Positions 1-11,957 of a DNA stretch of 64,000 nt are shown one piece after another (position 1 is the first letter of the stretch; each line of letters opens with the position of its first letter). The notes under the pieces were generated by a model that was not told the DNA's origin, searched no databases, and was given only the letters and a program-made list of their open reading frames with translations. The DNA comes from Sclerodactyla briareus (taxonomy: Eukaryota > Echinodermata > Holothuroidea > Dendrochirotida > Sclerodactylidae): contig JAODTK010005822.1 of assembly GCA_026419785.1 (NCBI GenBank), positions 62,001 through 126,000 of the forward strand. Direction: 5' to 3'. A program made the position numbers and the translations under genes.

Positions 1-102
1 CATGTATGTATGTATGTATGTATGTATGTATGTTGTATGTATGTATGTATGTATGTAATGTATGTATGTATGTATGTATGTATGTATGTATGTATGTATG
101 TA
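1..102. repeat. ATGT tetranucleotide microsatellite
   Basis: Nearly pure ATGT/TATG repeats run from the first base, with two one-base phase slips. It is cut by the window edge, so its true length is unknown. Confidence 0.95.
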
Positions 103-252
103 CTCAGTGTGACTTTCCTGTCGCGTACCTGAGAAGACGGTCTCACCATTCTCTCGGTTGTATGTGAACACCGAAACAGAAGGCCGGCGAATATCTCTTA
201 TAAAGAGCTATGCCGTCACGGTCCGCTGCCCACTGGGTTGCCAACCCACGCA
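103..252. other. Unique spacer between two microsatellite blocks
   Basis: About 150 bp of non-repetitive sequence separates the two ATGT blocks. It has no coding signature; the minus-strand ORF crossing it depends on the microsatellite for most of its length. Confidence 0.6.
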
Positions 253-360
253 GGTATGTATGTATGTATGTAGTATGTATGTATGTTGTATGTATGTATG
301 TATGTATGTATGTATGTTGTATGTATGTATGTAGTATGTATGTATGTATGTATGCATGCA
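253..360. repeat. ATGT microsatellite, second block
   Basis: Same tetranucleotide as at the window start, interrupted by several GT or G slips. Two blocks of the same motif flanking 150 bp of unique DNA suggest one interrupted locus. Confidence 0.95.
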
Positions 361-1539
361 ACAAGTGAGCATGTGCGTCACAGGCCCGACGTGATCGCGT
401 GAAGCAGTGAGGGAGCTAGCTGAGCCGGGAATCGGCTGCTGCCTTAACGAGCATTTCCACGTACGCGTTAAGTTAGTGCTTTTTGACAGCGTGGGAGTTC
501 GTATAGTGAACCATGGGCGTCAGTCTTCTGGGCGGAATGGTACGAGGTACATGGCGCATATGCAGTTGTCGAGGATGATCAAGTGAAACTCAGTTGGACA
601 ATGTGGCAAAGTCCTATATATCGCTCTCAACGTAGTTGCTAACAGTTTGCGGAAGCTCACAATTAGTTAAGCCTCAATATTGTGAAAATGTAGTCAACTA
701 CAGTGTAGATTGCGTGTAGGGGGGGTAAGACGTAGCCCACTCACTTGAGAAATATGAGAGAATAAGAAAATGAAAAAACAACACGAAAACTGCCTCAGGT
801 TGGGGGAAGTTTTGACTTTGATATGCTCCTTCGAGTAATGGTATTACTTTTGTTGGTAGCTATTACCAGGTGGAAAAAACGTCTTCCCACTGTGATTACT
901 GTATGAATACATCAGTTGACATCACAAATAAGACGTATATCAAAGTTTTAGAAGATAATGTTCCACAGTGGAGTAGGGTCACGGGGATATGCGATTTCCG
1001 AGGAATATGAGTACTAGAGATCTGCTCGGTCCTCACGAATCAAACAGCACATACGAATTGTTCACCTATCCTTTGTCTTCTGTGGAACAGGCTTGAAGAA
1101 TTTCAAATTCATCCTTCACCTTATTGTTTATTGCATGGGATAATTTCATGGATTGTTCATTGACAACGATATTCTACGTTATTCTGACCAATATTCTGCC
1201 ATACTGTGTTGCTTCGTGTGTTTGTACGCGTATTATTTTATTTGTTCTGTAGTCTCAGTGATCTCTTGTTACTATAACATCATATGGGTTGTGTATCTAT
1301 CTCATCCCCACCCGCTCATACTTCAAATGACTTCGAACTGTAGAAATTTATGTTCTTCCTTACACCATTGGTATCCAAACCTATGCTAGGCCCTTATGCT
1401 GCGTACACCACGGCTAATTCTGCCAGTTTGTCGTGAAAAATTGAGAATATAGGATATGACATTAGTTTCATGCATTAGTTCTCATTCTAAAAATTAATAG
1501 TACAGAGAGCATGGATGAACAGAATGCTATAGGGAACAA
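361..1539. other. Stretch with no recognised feature
   Basis: Only short ORFs (under 80 codons) without recognisable domains. No repeat shared with the rest of the window was noticed. It lies downstream, in the minus-strand sense, of the first recognisable SRCR unit, so it could be intron or intergenic. Confidence 0.5.
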
Positions 1540-2015
1540 CCAACTCGAAATCAGTGCGTTCCCCGCACTAATACGGGCGTTCCCCATTCCAGGCCAACCA
1601 CATTGCAGTGAAAAAAGACTACCTCAATGCAAAGTATCACTTCGCCGTTATCTATACCTGAACATGCCCTTATTCCATATTCCATTTTCTATATTAATAT
1701 GGGCCTAACGCGGCAAACGAATGGAGTGGTCCGAAGGGTAGAAATAATTCATAGGCATGCCCATGATAAAAAAAATCACAAAGCACATCTGCAATACCGA
1801 ACCGGGAACCGAGGAAAGCCGACGAAGAAAGGCCCGAAAAAGTGAACATATACAACCTGAATAGGCAGATAGGATGGAGAACGTCTGCTTCCTGTCAAGT
1901 ATTAGAGTGAGTGAGTTCTTGTTGGGTAACGACAATAATGCCGGAATAATGTTGTTAATAATGCTGGTACCAAACAGGAAGAAAATTAAAATGCATCTCA
2001 GACTATGCACTATAC

Positions 2016-2273
2016 CCCGCCACATAACTCGGAATCAGTGTAGTCACAATCGACCAAATGATCTCCTCCTCTGCTGCAGAATACACATGATCCATTTGTA
2101 TCAGTCCTACACCCTGACCGAAGGGAGCACTGTCTGGTGCTGACAGACAGTGCTCCAGAGAATCCAAGCTGACGACAGGCAACATTAGCATCGATGATAT
2201 CTCAATTGTCGTCACAGAGAGTCCCCCACTGGACGTTAATATAAACTTCCACTCAGAAAGTCTAATGCCACCG
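2016..2273 (-). pseudogene. SRCR exon copy 1, degenerate
   Basis: Recognisable by the residues around [25 protein letters not shown] and [10 protein letters not shown], read on the minus strand. Several lesions are visible and this stretch does not look noisy. About 25 bases of the exon start (after IRL) are missing. The Trp of the conserved DDSWD motif is a TGA stop. A 4-bp insertion at the hairpin 2,124-2,156 shifts the frame. A second frame change follows the QMD motif, and the last stretch (normally CGHHEDAGVVC) is deleted up to the donor. The acceptor AG seen in other copies reads TG here. It is a true pseudoexon rather than an assembly error, because copy 2 shares its frameshift. Confidence 0.8.
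2124..2156. other. Perfect 12-bp inverted repeat in SRCR copy 1
   Basis: Left arm GGAGCACTGTCT, 9-base loop, and its exact reverse complement. Other array copies have only an imperfect version here and are 4 bases shorter. The 4-base gain is the exon's frameshift. The same hairpin is in copy 2 (3,702-3,734). Confidence 0.9.
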
Positions 2274-3060
2274 CCATTAGGTGTACATATACTCGAAGGA
2301 AATCAATATGGTAACAATCGTCGTTAAGATGACGGAATTCTGCCTGCTGATTCCACTTTGTTTTCTCGGCACACATGCCACATACTAACGTTGAGCTGTA
2401 AGATTGGGAATTGAGGTGGAATCCTTTCGCTCGCAAGTCTACCAAGAAAATAAACCAGTACTTCGTCCAACGAGAGGCAAATCAAGAAGCGCAAGTCCCG
2501 ACCTAGTGTACGGCCCAACAATAATAGCATAACACGGTACATTGCAAAGAACCATCAATGAAGTAAGGAATGCGCAAACAAATGCAACAAACAAGGTCGG
2601 CTATGACAAACTAACGGCACTACCCCCACACTAATATACTCCCACATTTCAGGCCGACCACATTGCATGGAATACAAGCGACCTCAATATTGTAGTATCA
2701 TAGTATGGGGACAGATACTCTGATGCATTCAATATGGTACCAAGAGTCGTTATGATGACAGCATTCTGCCTGATCATTCCACTTTGTTGCCGCGGCACAA
2801 ATTCCTCATGGTAACGATGGCCTGTAAGATTGGGGATTGGGATGAAGCCCTCAGCTTGCAAGGGCAACAACTAACAAGACGTCCATCAAGAGGCAAAGGA
2901 GCGCAAGTCCCGACCTATCTAGTGTAGGGTCCAACGAGTATAGCATAACAAAGTACAATGCATAGAACCATCGATAGAAGAATGTGCAATGAAGAATGCA
3001 ACTATGGAGGTCCCTTATAACAAACTAACGGCACCACCCCCATTCTTTATATACCAGGCT
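2236..3060 (-). repeat. Intron block duplicated inside the first unit (about 420 bp)
   Basis: The intron segment containing 'ctgattccactttgtt' and the 'gattggggattgaggtg' block occurs at about 2,310-2,430 and again at about 2,730-2,860, each followed by the 'aggccgaccacattgcat' block. Other units have one copy at this place plus a more distant relative nearer the downstream exon. No reading frame is conserved among copies, so it is treated as intron. Confidence 0.6.
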
Positions 3061-3561
3061 TCCACGTTTCAGGCCAACCATATAACGTCGAATACACGCT
3101 AAATACCTCAAGATTGTTCTCATCTCAAGTGTCGCAAAGATCACAACAATTTCACTTTGTTGTCTTTGCACGGAATCCACAGAGTTACCCGGACTTGCGC
3201 CCCCCCCCCCCGCCCAAGTAGCACCATGTGCTACTTGGGAAAGCATGTCCCCTTTGGCTACTCATGCATCATCAAGATTACGCTTGGCCCGGTGGGGAAG
3301 AATATTTGGATGGAGAGGCCGATGAGAACAAAATCTTCCGTTATAACTCTTCACAAGACACATCTATGACACAACGTACAACAATTCAATAACTGATAGG
3401 AATTGCCGGGTGAAGGCCCTTCTACCTGTGAAGTATGCGCGTGAGCTAGTATTATAAAATGATGAAAATTGAGCTAGGAACAGCACTATATTAATTTCAT
3501 ACATGAATAAAGTGGAGCCCCCCGTGCTTCATTCCAGACTATACACTGACTTTACCTTAAC

Positions 3562-3893
<332 letters not shown>

Positions 3894-4540
3894 TCACCAA
3901 CTGAAGTGTTATTCAATTCTGACAAAGTGGAAATCACAAAAAGTAAGCAAATTTGACCTCCGGTGATTCAAAATGCTTGACTTTCGTCAGGGACAAATGA
4001 AGTCTCCATCCGGCGAGTTTTGTCCACATAGGGCAAACTTTAAATTTCCGCGTATATTTTGCAAATTAGTGGGATGTAAGCGGTATATACAAGTCATTAT
4101 GGGGGTCAACCAATGGATATTGCTAAATTGCACCGTATGTAGAATCCATTGTCCCCTGCTTGTTGGGTAGGTATTGGTTGATAGGCTATTTTAGACATCG
4201 ATCTCAATCTGTTTACCTCAGATGTGTTTTGACCTGACCACACAACATCAGAGGGGGGGGGGGTAGAGGCAACAAGCAGAGGAGTTAGCAGTTCCAAGTA
4301 TAGCCAACTATGTCAGTATTGGTCTGATTAGAGGTTTCCACGATGACGACCGTATCTTTTCGAGCAGGGCTGGGTCATTCTGTCATTGACTCAGATGTTA
4401 AAAGATATCTGTTCTCTTGATTGATTAATTTCACTGAGGCCTAAATAGAAAGGTTTTCATCTACTGTTGTAAGCCAAACTCAGCTCACACTAAATTGTTT
4501 ACAATTGTGTGCGGAGACCTGTCGTGATTGTGTGTGTGTG

Positions 4541-4572
4541 TGGGGGGGGGGGGGGGGGTGGGGGGGGGGGAG
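4541..4572 (+). repeat. Poly(G) tract with quadruplex potential
   Basis: A GT run leads into a long G run interrupted by a single T and followed by further G-rich sequence. Four or more runs of at least three G within 40 bases satisfy the usual G-quadruplex pattern. It is inside the dispersed element. Confidence 0.8.
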
Positions 4573-4964
4573 GTGGTAGGTAGTGGTACGGTTCCCAGTT
4601 GTGCTGAGTTAGATTTTGTGTTCTCGGTCACCCGCGGTGAGGGAGTCTTACATGTAACGCTATTGTTGGAAACAGTGTATCAAACAGGATGTTCTGCCTG
4701 ACCTACCTCCCGGTATTTCAGGCTTTTCTTCCCAGTGAAACCTGTCAGGGAGGGGGGGGGGCATTCCACCCCCCTCCCTCTGCCATATACACTATTGACC
4801 TACTTTGTTGAGAATGCCCATAGATAAATCATCAAAAATTGTCATAGGCCACTGGGAGTTAGTGTATGCACGGCTACACTGGGAGCTTAACACACAAGTA
4901 AACATTGCAAGTTTATAAGGGTGCCCTTGAGACTGGACCAGTGATAACACAACACCACTGTTGA

Positions 4965-5351
4965 CTATAGGACAGTATGGGTGAAGGATATTATGCTCAT
5001 CACTGCAGTGCTACAAGACAATATCAGTCTGTCCAGGGAAATGTGTGTATATAGAAAAGGTGGACAATTGGGAGTCACACAGGTGCATCTACAGTAATAT
5101 CTACACACTATTACTTGGGTGGCATCTGGAGGTGCAGGTTTTCTCAAATTGGGTATCACATACCCCTGTCTGAGGGATATATAATTGAGGCACTGGGCAC
5201 AATTATGACAATTTTTTTCATCCTGACACAAGCATCTTAAATTTGTTGAGTGGCAGTTGCCAAACAAAATATTCATAAGTTCAAACGACATGTAGGCTCC
5301 CATGCATAGCGAAACTACATGCAGTGTGCCCAGACGAACAAAACTTTCCAT
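4965..5351 (-). CDS. 128-codon cysteine-rich ORF inside the dispersed element
   Basis: An open frame from ATG at 5,351 to a stop at 4,965. Cysteines cluster in the middle (around CLCQDEKNCHNCAQC and VCRYYCRCTC). No known domain is recognised. The matching segment of the other element copy (about 39,715-40,090, plus strand) keeps the start region but is broken by frameshifts and stops, so there is no evidence of selection. It may be a captured host fragment or a chance ORF. Confidence 0.15.
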   Translation of the reverse strand: MESFVRLGTLHVVSLCMGAYMSFELMNILFGNCHSTNLRCLCQDEKNCHNCAQCLNYISLRQGYVIPNLRKPAPPDATQVIVCRYYCRCTCVTPNCPPFLYTHISLDRLILSCSTAVMSIISFTHTVL

Positions 5352-5572
5352 TACAACATCCCTCTAAAATGTTTTGCTGTGAAGATGTCAATGTCAAACA
5401 TCAAATTTAACAGCATTCCAGTGTTTTAGGCTGTCTTGACCTTACACACATGTGCGTACCGTGAGATAGCTTGTGATAGGAGTGGTTGAATTACATTAGT
5501 CTAATTCACTTCATGGTTTGTCTCAACAAGACAAATCTGGTCATCACAAAAAAATTAGCACTCAATGTCACA

Positions 5573-5624
5573 AGGTCGAAAGGTCAAACGAGGTCAAAAG
5601 GTCAAATGAGGTCAAAGTAGGTCA
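5573..5624 (+). promoter_or_regulatory. Cluster of six AGGTCA-type half-sites
   Basis: Six direct half-sites (AGGTCG, then five AGGTCA) start at 5,573, 5,581, 5,591, 5,599, 5,609 and 5,619. Spacers are 2, 4, 2, 4 and 4 bases, i.e. DR2 and DR4 arrangements known to bind nuclear receptor dimers. Presence is direct; function is inference. The other element copy keeps the cluster at 39,453-39,503. Confidence 0.5.
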
Positions 5625-5988
5625 CCAGATGTAGATTACACAGACGAACAAAACTTTCCATTACAACATCCCTCTAAAATGTTTCGTTGCCAAGATATAT
5701 AAGGCTTGTCCTATGGTGACCTTATATGACCTTGACCTAACACCAAAACAATAGGGTTCATCCTCACCATACGTGCAACCCACATACCTAATTTGAACTT
5801 GATACATGCTTGGGTTCCTGAGATATCGTGCTGACAAGCTTTCTGAAGTTTGCCCTCTCGTGACCTTGAATGATCTTGAACTGGCACCAAGAACAATAGG
5901 GGTCATCCTCTCTATATGTCCAACCCCACATACTTATCTGAACTTCATACATGCTTGCGTTCTTTAGATACCGTGCTGGACAAGGGTG

Positions 5989-5989
<1 letters not shown>

Positions 5990-6031
<42 letters not shown>
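5990..6031. repeat. CA dinucleotide microsatellite
   Basis: About 20 CA repeats near the end of the dispersed element. The other element copy has a shorter, interrupted GT run at the corresponding place (39,053-39,090). Confidence 0.95.
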
Positions 6032-6032
<1 letters not shown>

Positions 6033-6034
<2 letters not shown>

Positions 6035-6085
6035 GCACGGTGCGTGACTGCATAGATTCCTTTTGCCTTCGGCAGGAATCAAAAA
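6033..6085 (+). other. Terminal double hairpin of element copy A
   Basis: ACGCAC and GTGCGT pair across one G (6,033-6,045). Then GACTGCATA leads into a second hairpin (6,055-6,080) with GATTCCT paired to AGGAATC around a TTC loop, followed by AAAAA. The same order occurs in copy B and, for the second hairpin, at 32,224-32,257. Confidence 0.75.
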
Positions 6086-7001
6086 CGGTTCTCCGTCCAA
6101 CAAGAGGCAGATTAAGAAGTGCAAGTTCCGACCTAGTGTACGGCCCAGCAAGAATAGCATAACATGGAACAATGCAAAGAACCATCAATAAAGTATGAAA
6201 TGCGCAAAAAAACAGAATGCAACAAAGAAGGTCGCTTATGACAACTTGACGGCACTACCCACACTAATATACCAGACTTCCACATTTTAGGCCGACCATA
6301 TTGCATCGAATACAAACTACCTCAATATTGTTTTCTATACTCTTCTCAAATAGAATGGAATAACGCAAACTTACTCACGCATAAGGCTAATTAGTACTAG
6401 CAAGACGATAAACCAATGATTCTTTAAGTACAATTAGCAGAAACACTATGATTAGTGGGGGCAAACATACCTGAGTGCAATCAATATGCTGTTAAATATC
6501 GAAATGATCACAGCATATTGTCCGTTGATTTCACTTTGTTGTCTCAGCACAGATTCCACGGAGTAATTCTGCCCAACGGGCCCCGGGTTGAGGTGGAGAT
6601 CCCGTTCTATATTGAAGAACATGCCTCATGTGCTACTTGGAAAAGCATGGCCCCTCAGGCCGCTCATGCATTATAAAGATTAAACTTGGTCTAGCGGGGA
6701 AAATAGTTGTATGTAGAGGGCGATGAGAACAAAATCATCGGGTATATAGGCTTAACTCTCCACCAGAGTACGACACAGAATCGATTCAATAACCAATAGG
6801 GATTGCCAGGTAAAAAGCCCAAAAGAAGTCAACCTTCGGTGTGGATACGCAGGGAGGGTGGAGATAGCCAGCTACCTATGAAGTATGCGCATGAACCAGT
6901 ACTATAAAATGTGAAAATTGGGCTAGAAACAGCACTATATTAGTACCATACATAAATAAAATGAAACTCCCCGTGTTCATTTCCAAACGATACGTGACTA
7001 T
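6086..7001 (-). other. Array intron between the element and SRCR copy 3
   Basis: Clean copy of the array intron: the 'tccgtccaacaagaggc' block (6,091), the 'ggccgaccatattgcatcg' block (6,291), the 'gatttcactttgttg' block (6,528) and the 'aagaagtcaaccttcggtg' block (6,824). No conserved reading frame was found, so small ORFs here are not reported. Confidence 0.6.
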
Positions 7002-7313
7002 CTTGACACACAACTCCAGCATCTTCATGGTGACCACAGTTTCCATTGTAGGAATTGGTGTAGTCACAGTCTACCAAACGATTTTCTCCGCCGCTGCAGG
7101 ATACATCGTCCATTTGTATCAGTCCTACACCCTGCCCGAAGTGAGCACTGCCTGGTGCTGAAATTGCGTGCGAGAAGCAGCTGACGTTACAGGCAACATT
7201 AGCATCGTCGATGTCCCAAGAGTCGTCGCAAACAGTCCCCCACTGACCGTTCATAAACACTTCCACTCTGCCTTCATTTTCGTCGCTCCCACCAGCAAGT
7301 CTAATGCCATCGC
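7002..7313 (-). CDS. SRCR exon copy 3, the only open copy
   Basis: An uninterrupted 312-base exon encodes about 104 residues of one group A SRCR domain: [79 protein letters not shown]. The six canonical cysteines are at residues about 29, 42, 73, 83, 93 and 103. SRCR domains act in secreted or membrane receptors for ligand recognition, including microbial surfaces in invertebrates. The minus-strand acceptor is tattaag|GC, phase 1. Two oddities: the family signature CRQLGFSGA is replaced by CNVSCFSHA at the same length, adding a seventh cysteine at about residue 46. Also, the donor that reads CAAG|GTATAG in neighbours reads CAAGATAG here, so the GT is missing. Read-through would add about 20 residues before a stop. 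Confidence 0.75.
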
Positions 7314-8655
7314 CTTAATAGAATAGAATAAATGATTTATTATCACAACAGTAGTGGACTTCGAAACGCGCGGAACACAGACGCGCGCGTCAATACGATC
7401 GATCCCATTTCACTCCAAATCGTCAGCAATAGACGCCACCCAAAACTGTTGGCTAAGTTCCGGGTTTGGGTAGTGAAGGGATCCTAGCAGAGTTGGAAAC
7501 ACACCCCGCAGGAGCATTCAGGAACTATGAGCATCAAATAGAAGTATACAGATCTCAAAGGGCTATCATGTGGTAGCCGCATCGTCGCTAAGATGACTGC
7601 ATTATTCCTGCTGATTCCATTTTGTGTCTCGGCAACAAATTCCACATGGTAACAGGCTTGACCATGTGATATTGGGGATTGATGTGCAACCTTCTGCTTG
7701 CATGACTAACACGAAAACGACAGTACTACTCCCGTTTTTCCGAACAAGAGGCCAAATTAAGAAGCGCAAGTCCTGCCCTAGTACCGGCCCAACACTAACT
7801 AGCATAACATGGTACACATTGCAAAGAACCATCATAAAGTATGAAATGCGCAAAACATAATGCAATAAAGAAATCGATTATACACTTGACGGCACTACCC
7901 CACACTAATTATTCCGGACTTCCACATTTTAGGTAGGGCCGACCATATTGCAATATCGAATACAATGCTACCCTCATATATTTTGCTTCCTATGCTCTTC
8001 TCAAATAGTATTGAATAACCAACTGACTTACTCATAATGCTAATTCGTACTAGCAAGACGAACGTCCAATTCTTCCGTTAACCAAATGGCAGAAACACTA
8101 TGATTAACGGCGGCAAACATACCAAGTGGCAATCCATATGCTGTTAAAGTCTAAATGATTCACATTCATATTGCTTGCTGATTTCACTCTGTTGTCTCCA
8201 CCCACTTCCGCCCGAGTAATTCTTGCAGCACGGGCTCCGGGTTTAGGTGACTATCTCTGCCATATTGAATTCAATGCCCCATTTGATCTTGGAAAAGCAT
8301 GCTTCTTTCCAGGCCACTCATGCTTAAAAAAAGATTACACTTGGTCCACGGGAAAATAGTGTAGGTAGAGAGCGATGAGAACCCAATCATTGGGTATAGC
8401 CTAACTCTCCACAGAGTACGACACAGCATCGATTATAACCAACAGGGAGTGCCAGGTAAAGGCCCGAAAGAATTCAACCTTTGGTGTGAATAAGCAAGGG
8501 ATGATTGGAGTACAGCCTCCTACATGTGAAGTAGGCCGCGTTAATACCAATACTATCAGACGATGAACATTGTCTAGAACCAGCACTATATATTAGTTCC
8601 ATACATAAATAAAATGAACTCCCCGTCATTTATACCAGACTAATCATGACTATCC

Positions 8656-8974
<319 letters not shown>

Positions 8975-10324
8975 CTGAATAGACTGCAACATAATATTTA
9001 CTTATCACAGTAGTGGACTTTCGTAAAACGGGAACCCGGACGGGTGTCAATACGATCGATCCCATTTCACATCGTCAACAATATCAGAACGCCACCAAAC
9101 TGTTGGATAGTTCCGGAGTTTGGTTAGTGAAGGGATCTCGCAGAGTTGGAAATACCAGTAGAGCACTTTCCAGGAAACTTGAGCATCAATAGGAGGACAG
9201 ATAGTTAAACAGGCTATCATATGTACCAATCTGTCGTAAGATAACATCAGCCTGTCTGCTGATTCCATTTCGTTTTCTCTGGGCACATAATTCCACAGGT
9301 AACTCACCTGGGAGATTTGGGATTTTAGGTGAACCATTCGCTTGCAATGACTAGCATAAAAAGAACAGTACTCCTCACAAAAAAAAAAAAAAACCCGTCA
9401 ACAAGAAGGCAAATAAGAATCGCAAGTCCCTTACCTATTTGTAACGGCCAACAAATAATTCATACCATGGTACTTACCAAAGAACATCAATAAAGTATGA
9501 AACGCGCACAAAACAGAATGCATGCAACCAAAGAAAGTCGCCTTAAATGACAACTTAACGGCACTACCCCCCCTAATATACAAGAATTCCACATCTTGGC
9601 CGACCATATGGCATCGAATTCCAGCACCTCAATATTGTTTTCTATGCTCTTTTCAAATAGGATTTGGAATAAACGCAAAACAAACTACGCATAAGGCTAA
9701 TTAGTACTAGCAAGACGATACGCCAATGCCGTTAAGCACAATTAGATAACCCCAAGGTATCTATTAGTGGCAAACCTACGCTGAGTGCAGAGTCACTAAT
9801 GCTTTTAAATGTCGAAATGATCACAGAGCTTGTCCGCTGATGTCACTTTTGTTTGTCTCAACCAGATTCCACGGGTAATTTCGCCCACGGCCCCGGTTGA
9901 GGTGAAGATCCCGTGCACACTGTCCTTGAAGGCCCACATCCCCATTCTTACCTGGAAAAGCATGGTCTCTCAGGCCACCGTTTATTAAACGATGTACACT
10001 TGGTCCAACGGGGACACTAGTTTATGTATAGAGGTGCGAGAGACACAAATCAACTCGGATATAACCTCCAACCATGTACGACCCAGCCTCGATTCAATAA
10101 CCGATAGGGATACTCATGTAAAGGCCCAAAAGAAGTCAACCTTCGGTGTGAATACGCCTGGAGGAATGGAGACAGCGCTGCCTACCCTGTGAGGTGCGCG
10201 TGAAACCAGTACTTCTAAAATGAATGACAATTGGCTAGAGAACACACTAGATTAGTAAGTATACCCATACATAAAGACAATTAAACTCCCCGTGCTTTAT
10301 TGCCAGACTAACACTATACTATAC

Positions 10325-10642
10325 CTTGACACACAACTCCATCACTTCATTGTGACCACAGTGTCATTGTCGGAATAGTGTAGTTACAGTTCCAACCAAA
10401 CGATTTCCTCTCCTCTGCATGCAACATTCGTCCATTTGTGTGTATCAATCCTACCCCCTGACCTGATGAGCACTGCCTGGTGCTGAAATCACTCCAGAGA
10501 ATCCAAGCTTGACTACAGGCACCACAGTCATCACCGATGTCCAAGAGTCGCGCAGACAGGCCCCCACTGACCGTTAATAACACTCTCGCACCTGCCTTCA
10601 TTTCGTCTCGTCTCTCCCACCACAAGTCTAAATGCCATATCT
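10325..10642 (-). pseudogene. SRCR exon copy 5 (type A), broken
   Basis: [12 protein letters not shown] and flanking pieces are legible. The donor CAAG|GTATAG is intact at 10,325, and the exon has the type A motif 'ttcattgtcgg'-like sequence. Frame is lost by several short indels, likely of the same origin as in neighbouring copies. Confidence 0.65.
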
Positions 10643-11957
10643 AAACAGAATGAACTATATGCAGTTTTATCACCGTAGTGTACTTTCGTAAAGGCGGGGA
10701 CCACAGACGGGTTTCAATACAATCGATCCCATTTCCACTCGTCAGACACTATGACGCCACCAAAACTTTTGGATAGTAGTCCAGGAGTTGGGGTAGTGAA
10801 GATCTAGCATAGTTGGAAATACCGCAGAGCATATCCAGTCCAGGAAACGTGAGACATCAAATTAGGAGTACAGATACTCAAAGGCTCTCAATATGGTACC
10901 CATCGTCGTAAGATGACAGCAGTATGTTTCTTCTGAGATTCCATTTTTGTTGTCCTCGGCACAAAATTCACATGGTAACGTTGACCAGTTGATATTCGGG
11001 GATTGAGGTGAAACCGCTTCGCTTGCATGACTAACAAGAAAAAGAACAGACTCTCCGTCCACAATATGCAAATTAATAACGCAAGTCCGGACCTAGTGTA
11101 CGGCCCAATCCTATATCATACCATGGTACATTGGCAAAGACCCACAATAAGTATGAAATGCGCAAAAAACTAATGCAAAAAGAACGTCTGCTTATGACAA
11201 CTTGACGCCTACCCCCACACTAATATAACCGGACTTCCACATTTTAGGCCGACATATTGCATCGAATACAAGCTTACCTCAATATTGCTTCCTATGCTCC
11301 TGTCTCAAATAGATGAATACAACGCAATAGATTTACGCATAAGGCTAATTAGTACTAGCAAGACGATAACGCCACTGCTTCGTCACACAAAAGGCAAAAG
11401 GGCGAAACCTATGTTAACGGCAAACATATCTAAGTGCAATCAATATGCTGTTAAATGTCTAAATGAATCACGCATCTTGTCTGCTGATTCACTCTGTTTG
11501 TCCTACACACAGATTTCCCGGAGTAATTCTGCACAACGGCTCCGGTTGATGTGAAGATCCTCTGCCATATTGAAGGACAGCCCCAGTATTATCTTGGAAA
11601 GCATGTGGCTTCAGCCACTCATGCATTAAAAATATACACTTGGTCCAACGGGAAAAAATAGTTGTAGGTAGAGAGCGAGGAGAAACAAATCATTGGGGTT
11701 AGGCCTACTCTCACCAAGTACGACACAGCATCGATTCAAATAACAACGGGACGTGCCCAGTAAATGCCCGAAAGAAGTCAAACCTTTGGTGTTGAATAAG
11801 CAGGGAGGATGGAGACAGCCTGCTACATGTGAAGTATGCCCGCGTTTAACCCAATTACTATCAAACGATGAAATTGGCTAGAAACGCACTAATATTAGTG
11901 TTCCATACACAGATAAATGGACTCCCCGTCATTTATCCAACTATACACTGGCTATAC

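Noticed and set aside
143..364. 73-codon HTYI-rich ORF on the minus strand
   Set aside because: Generated by the ATGT microsatellite.
2761..2820. Plus-strand ATGACAGCATTCTGC frame resembling a signal peptide, recurring in the array
   Set aside because: Stops or shifts within about 20 codons, lies antisense to the SRCR exons, and is not kept open in the clean copies.
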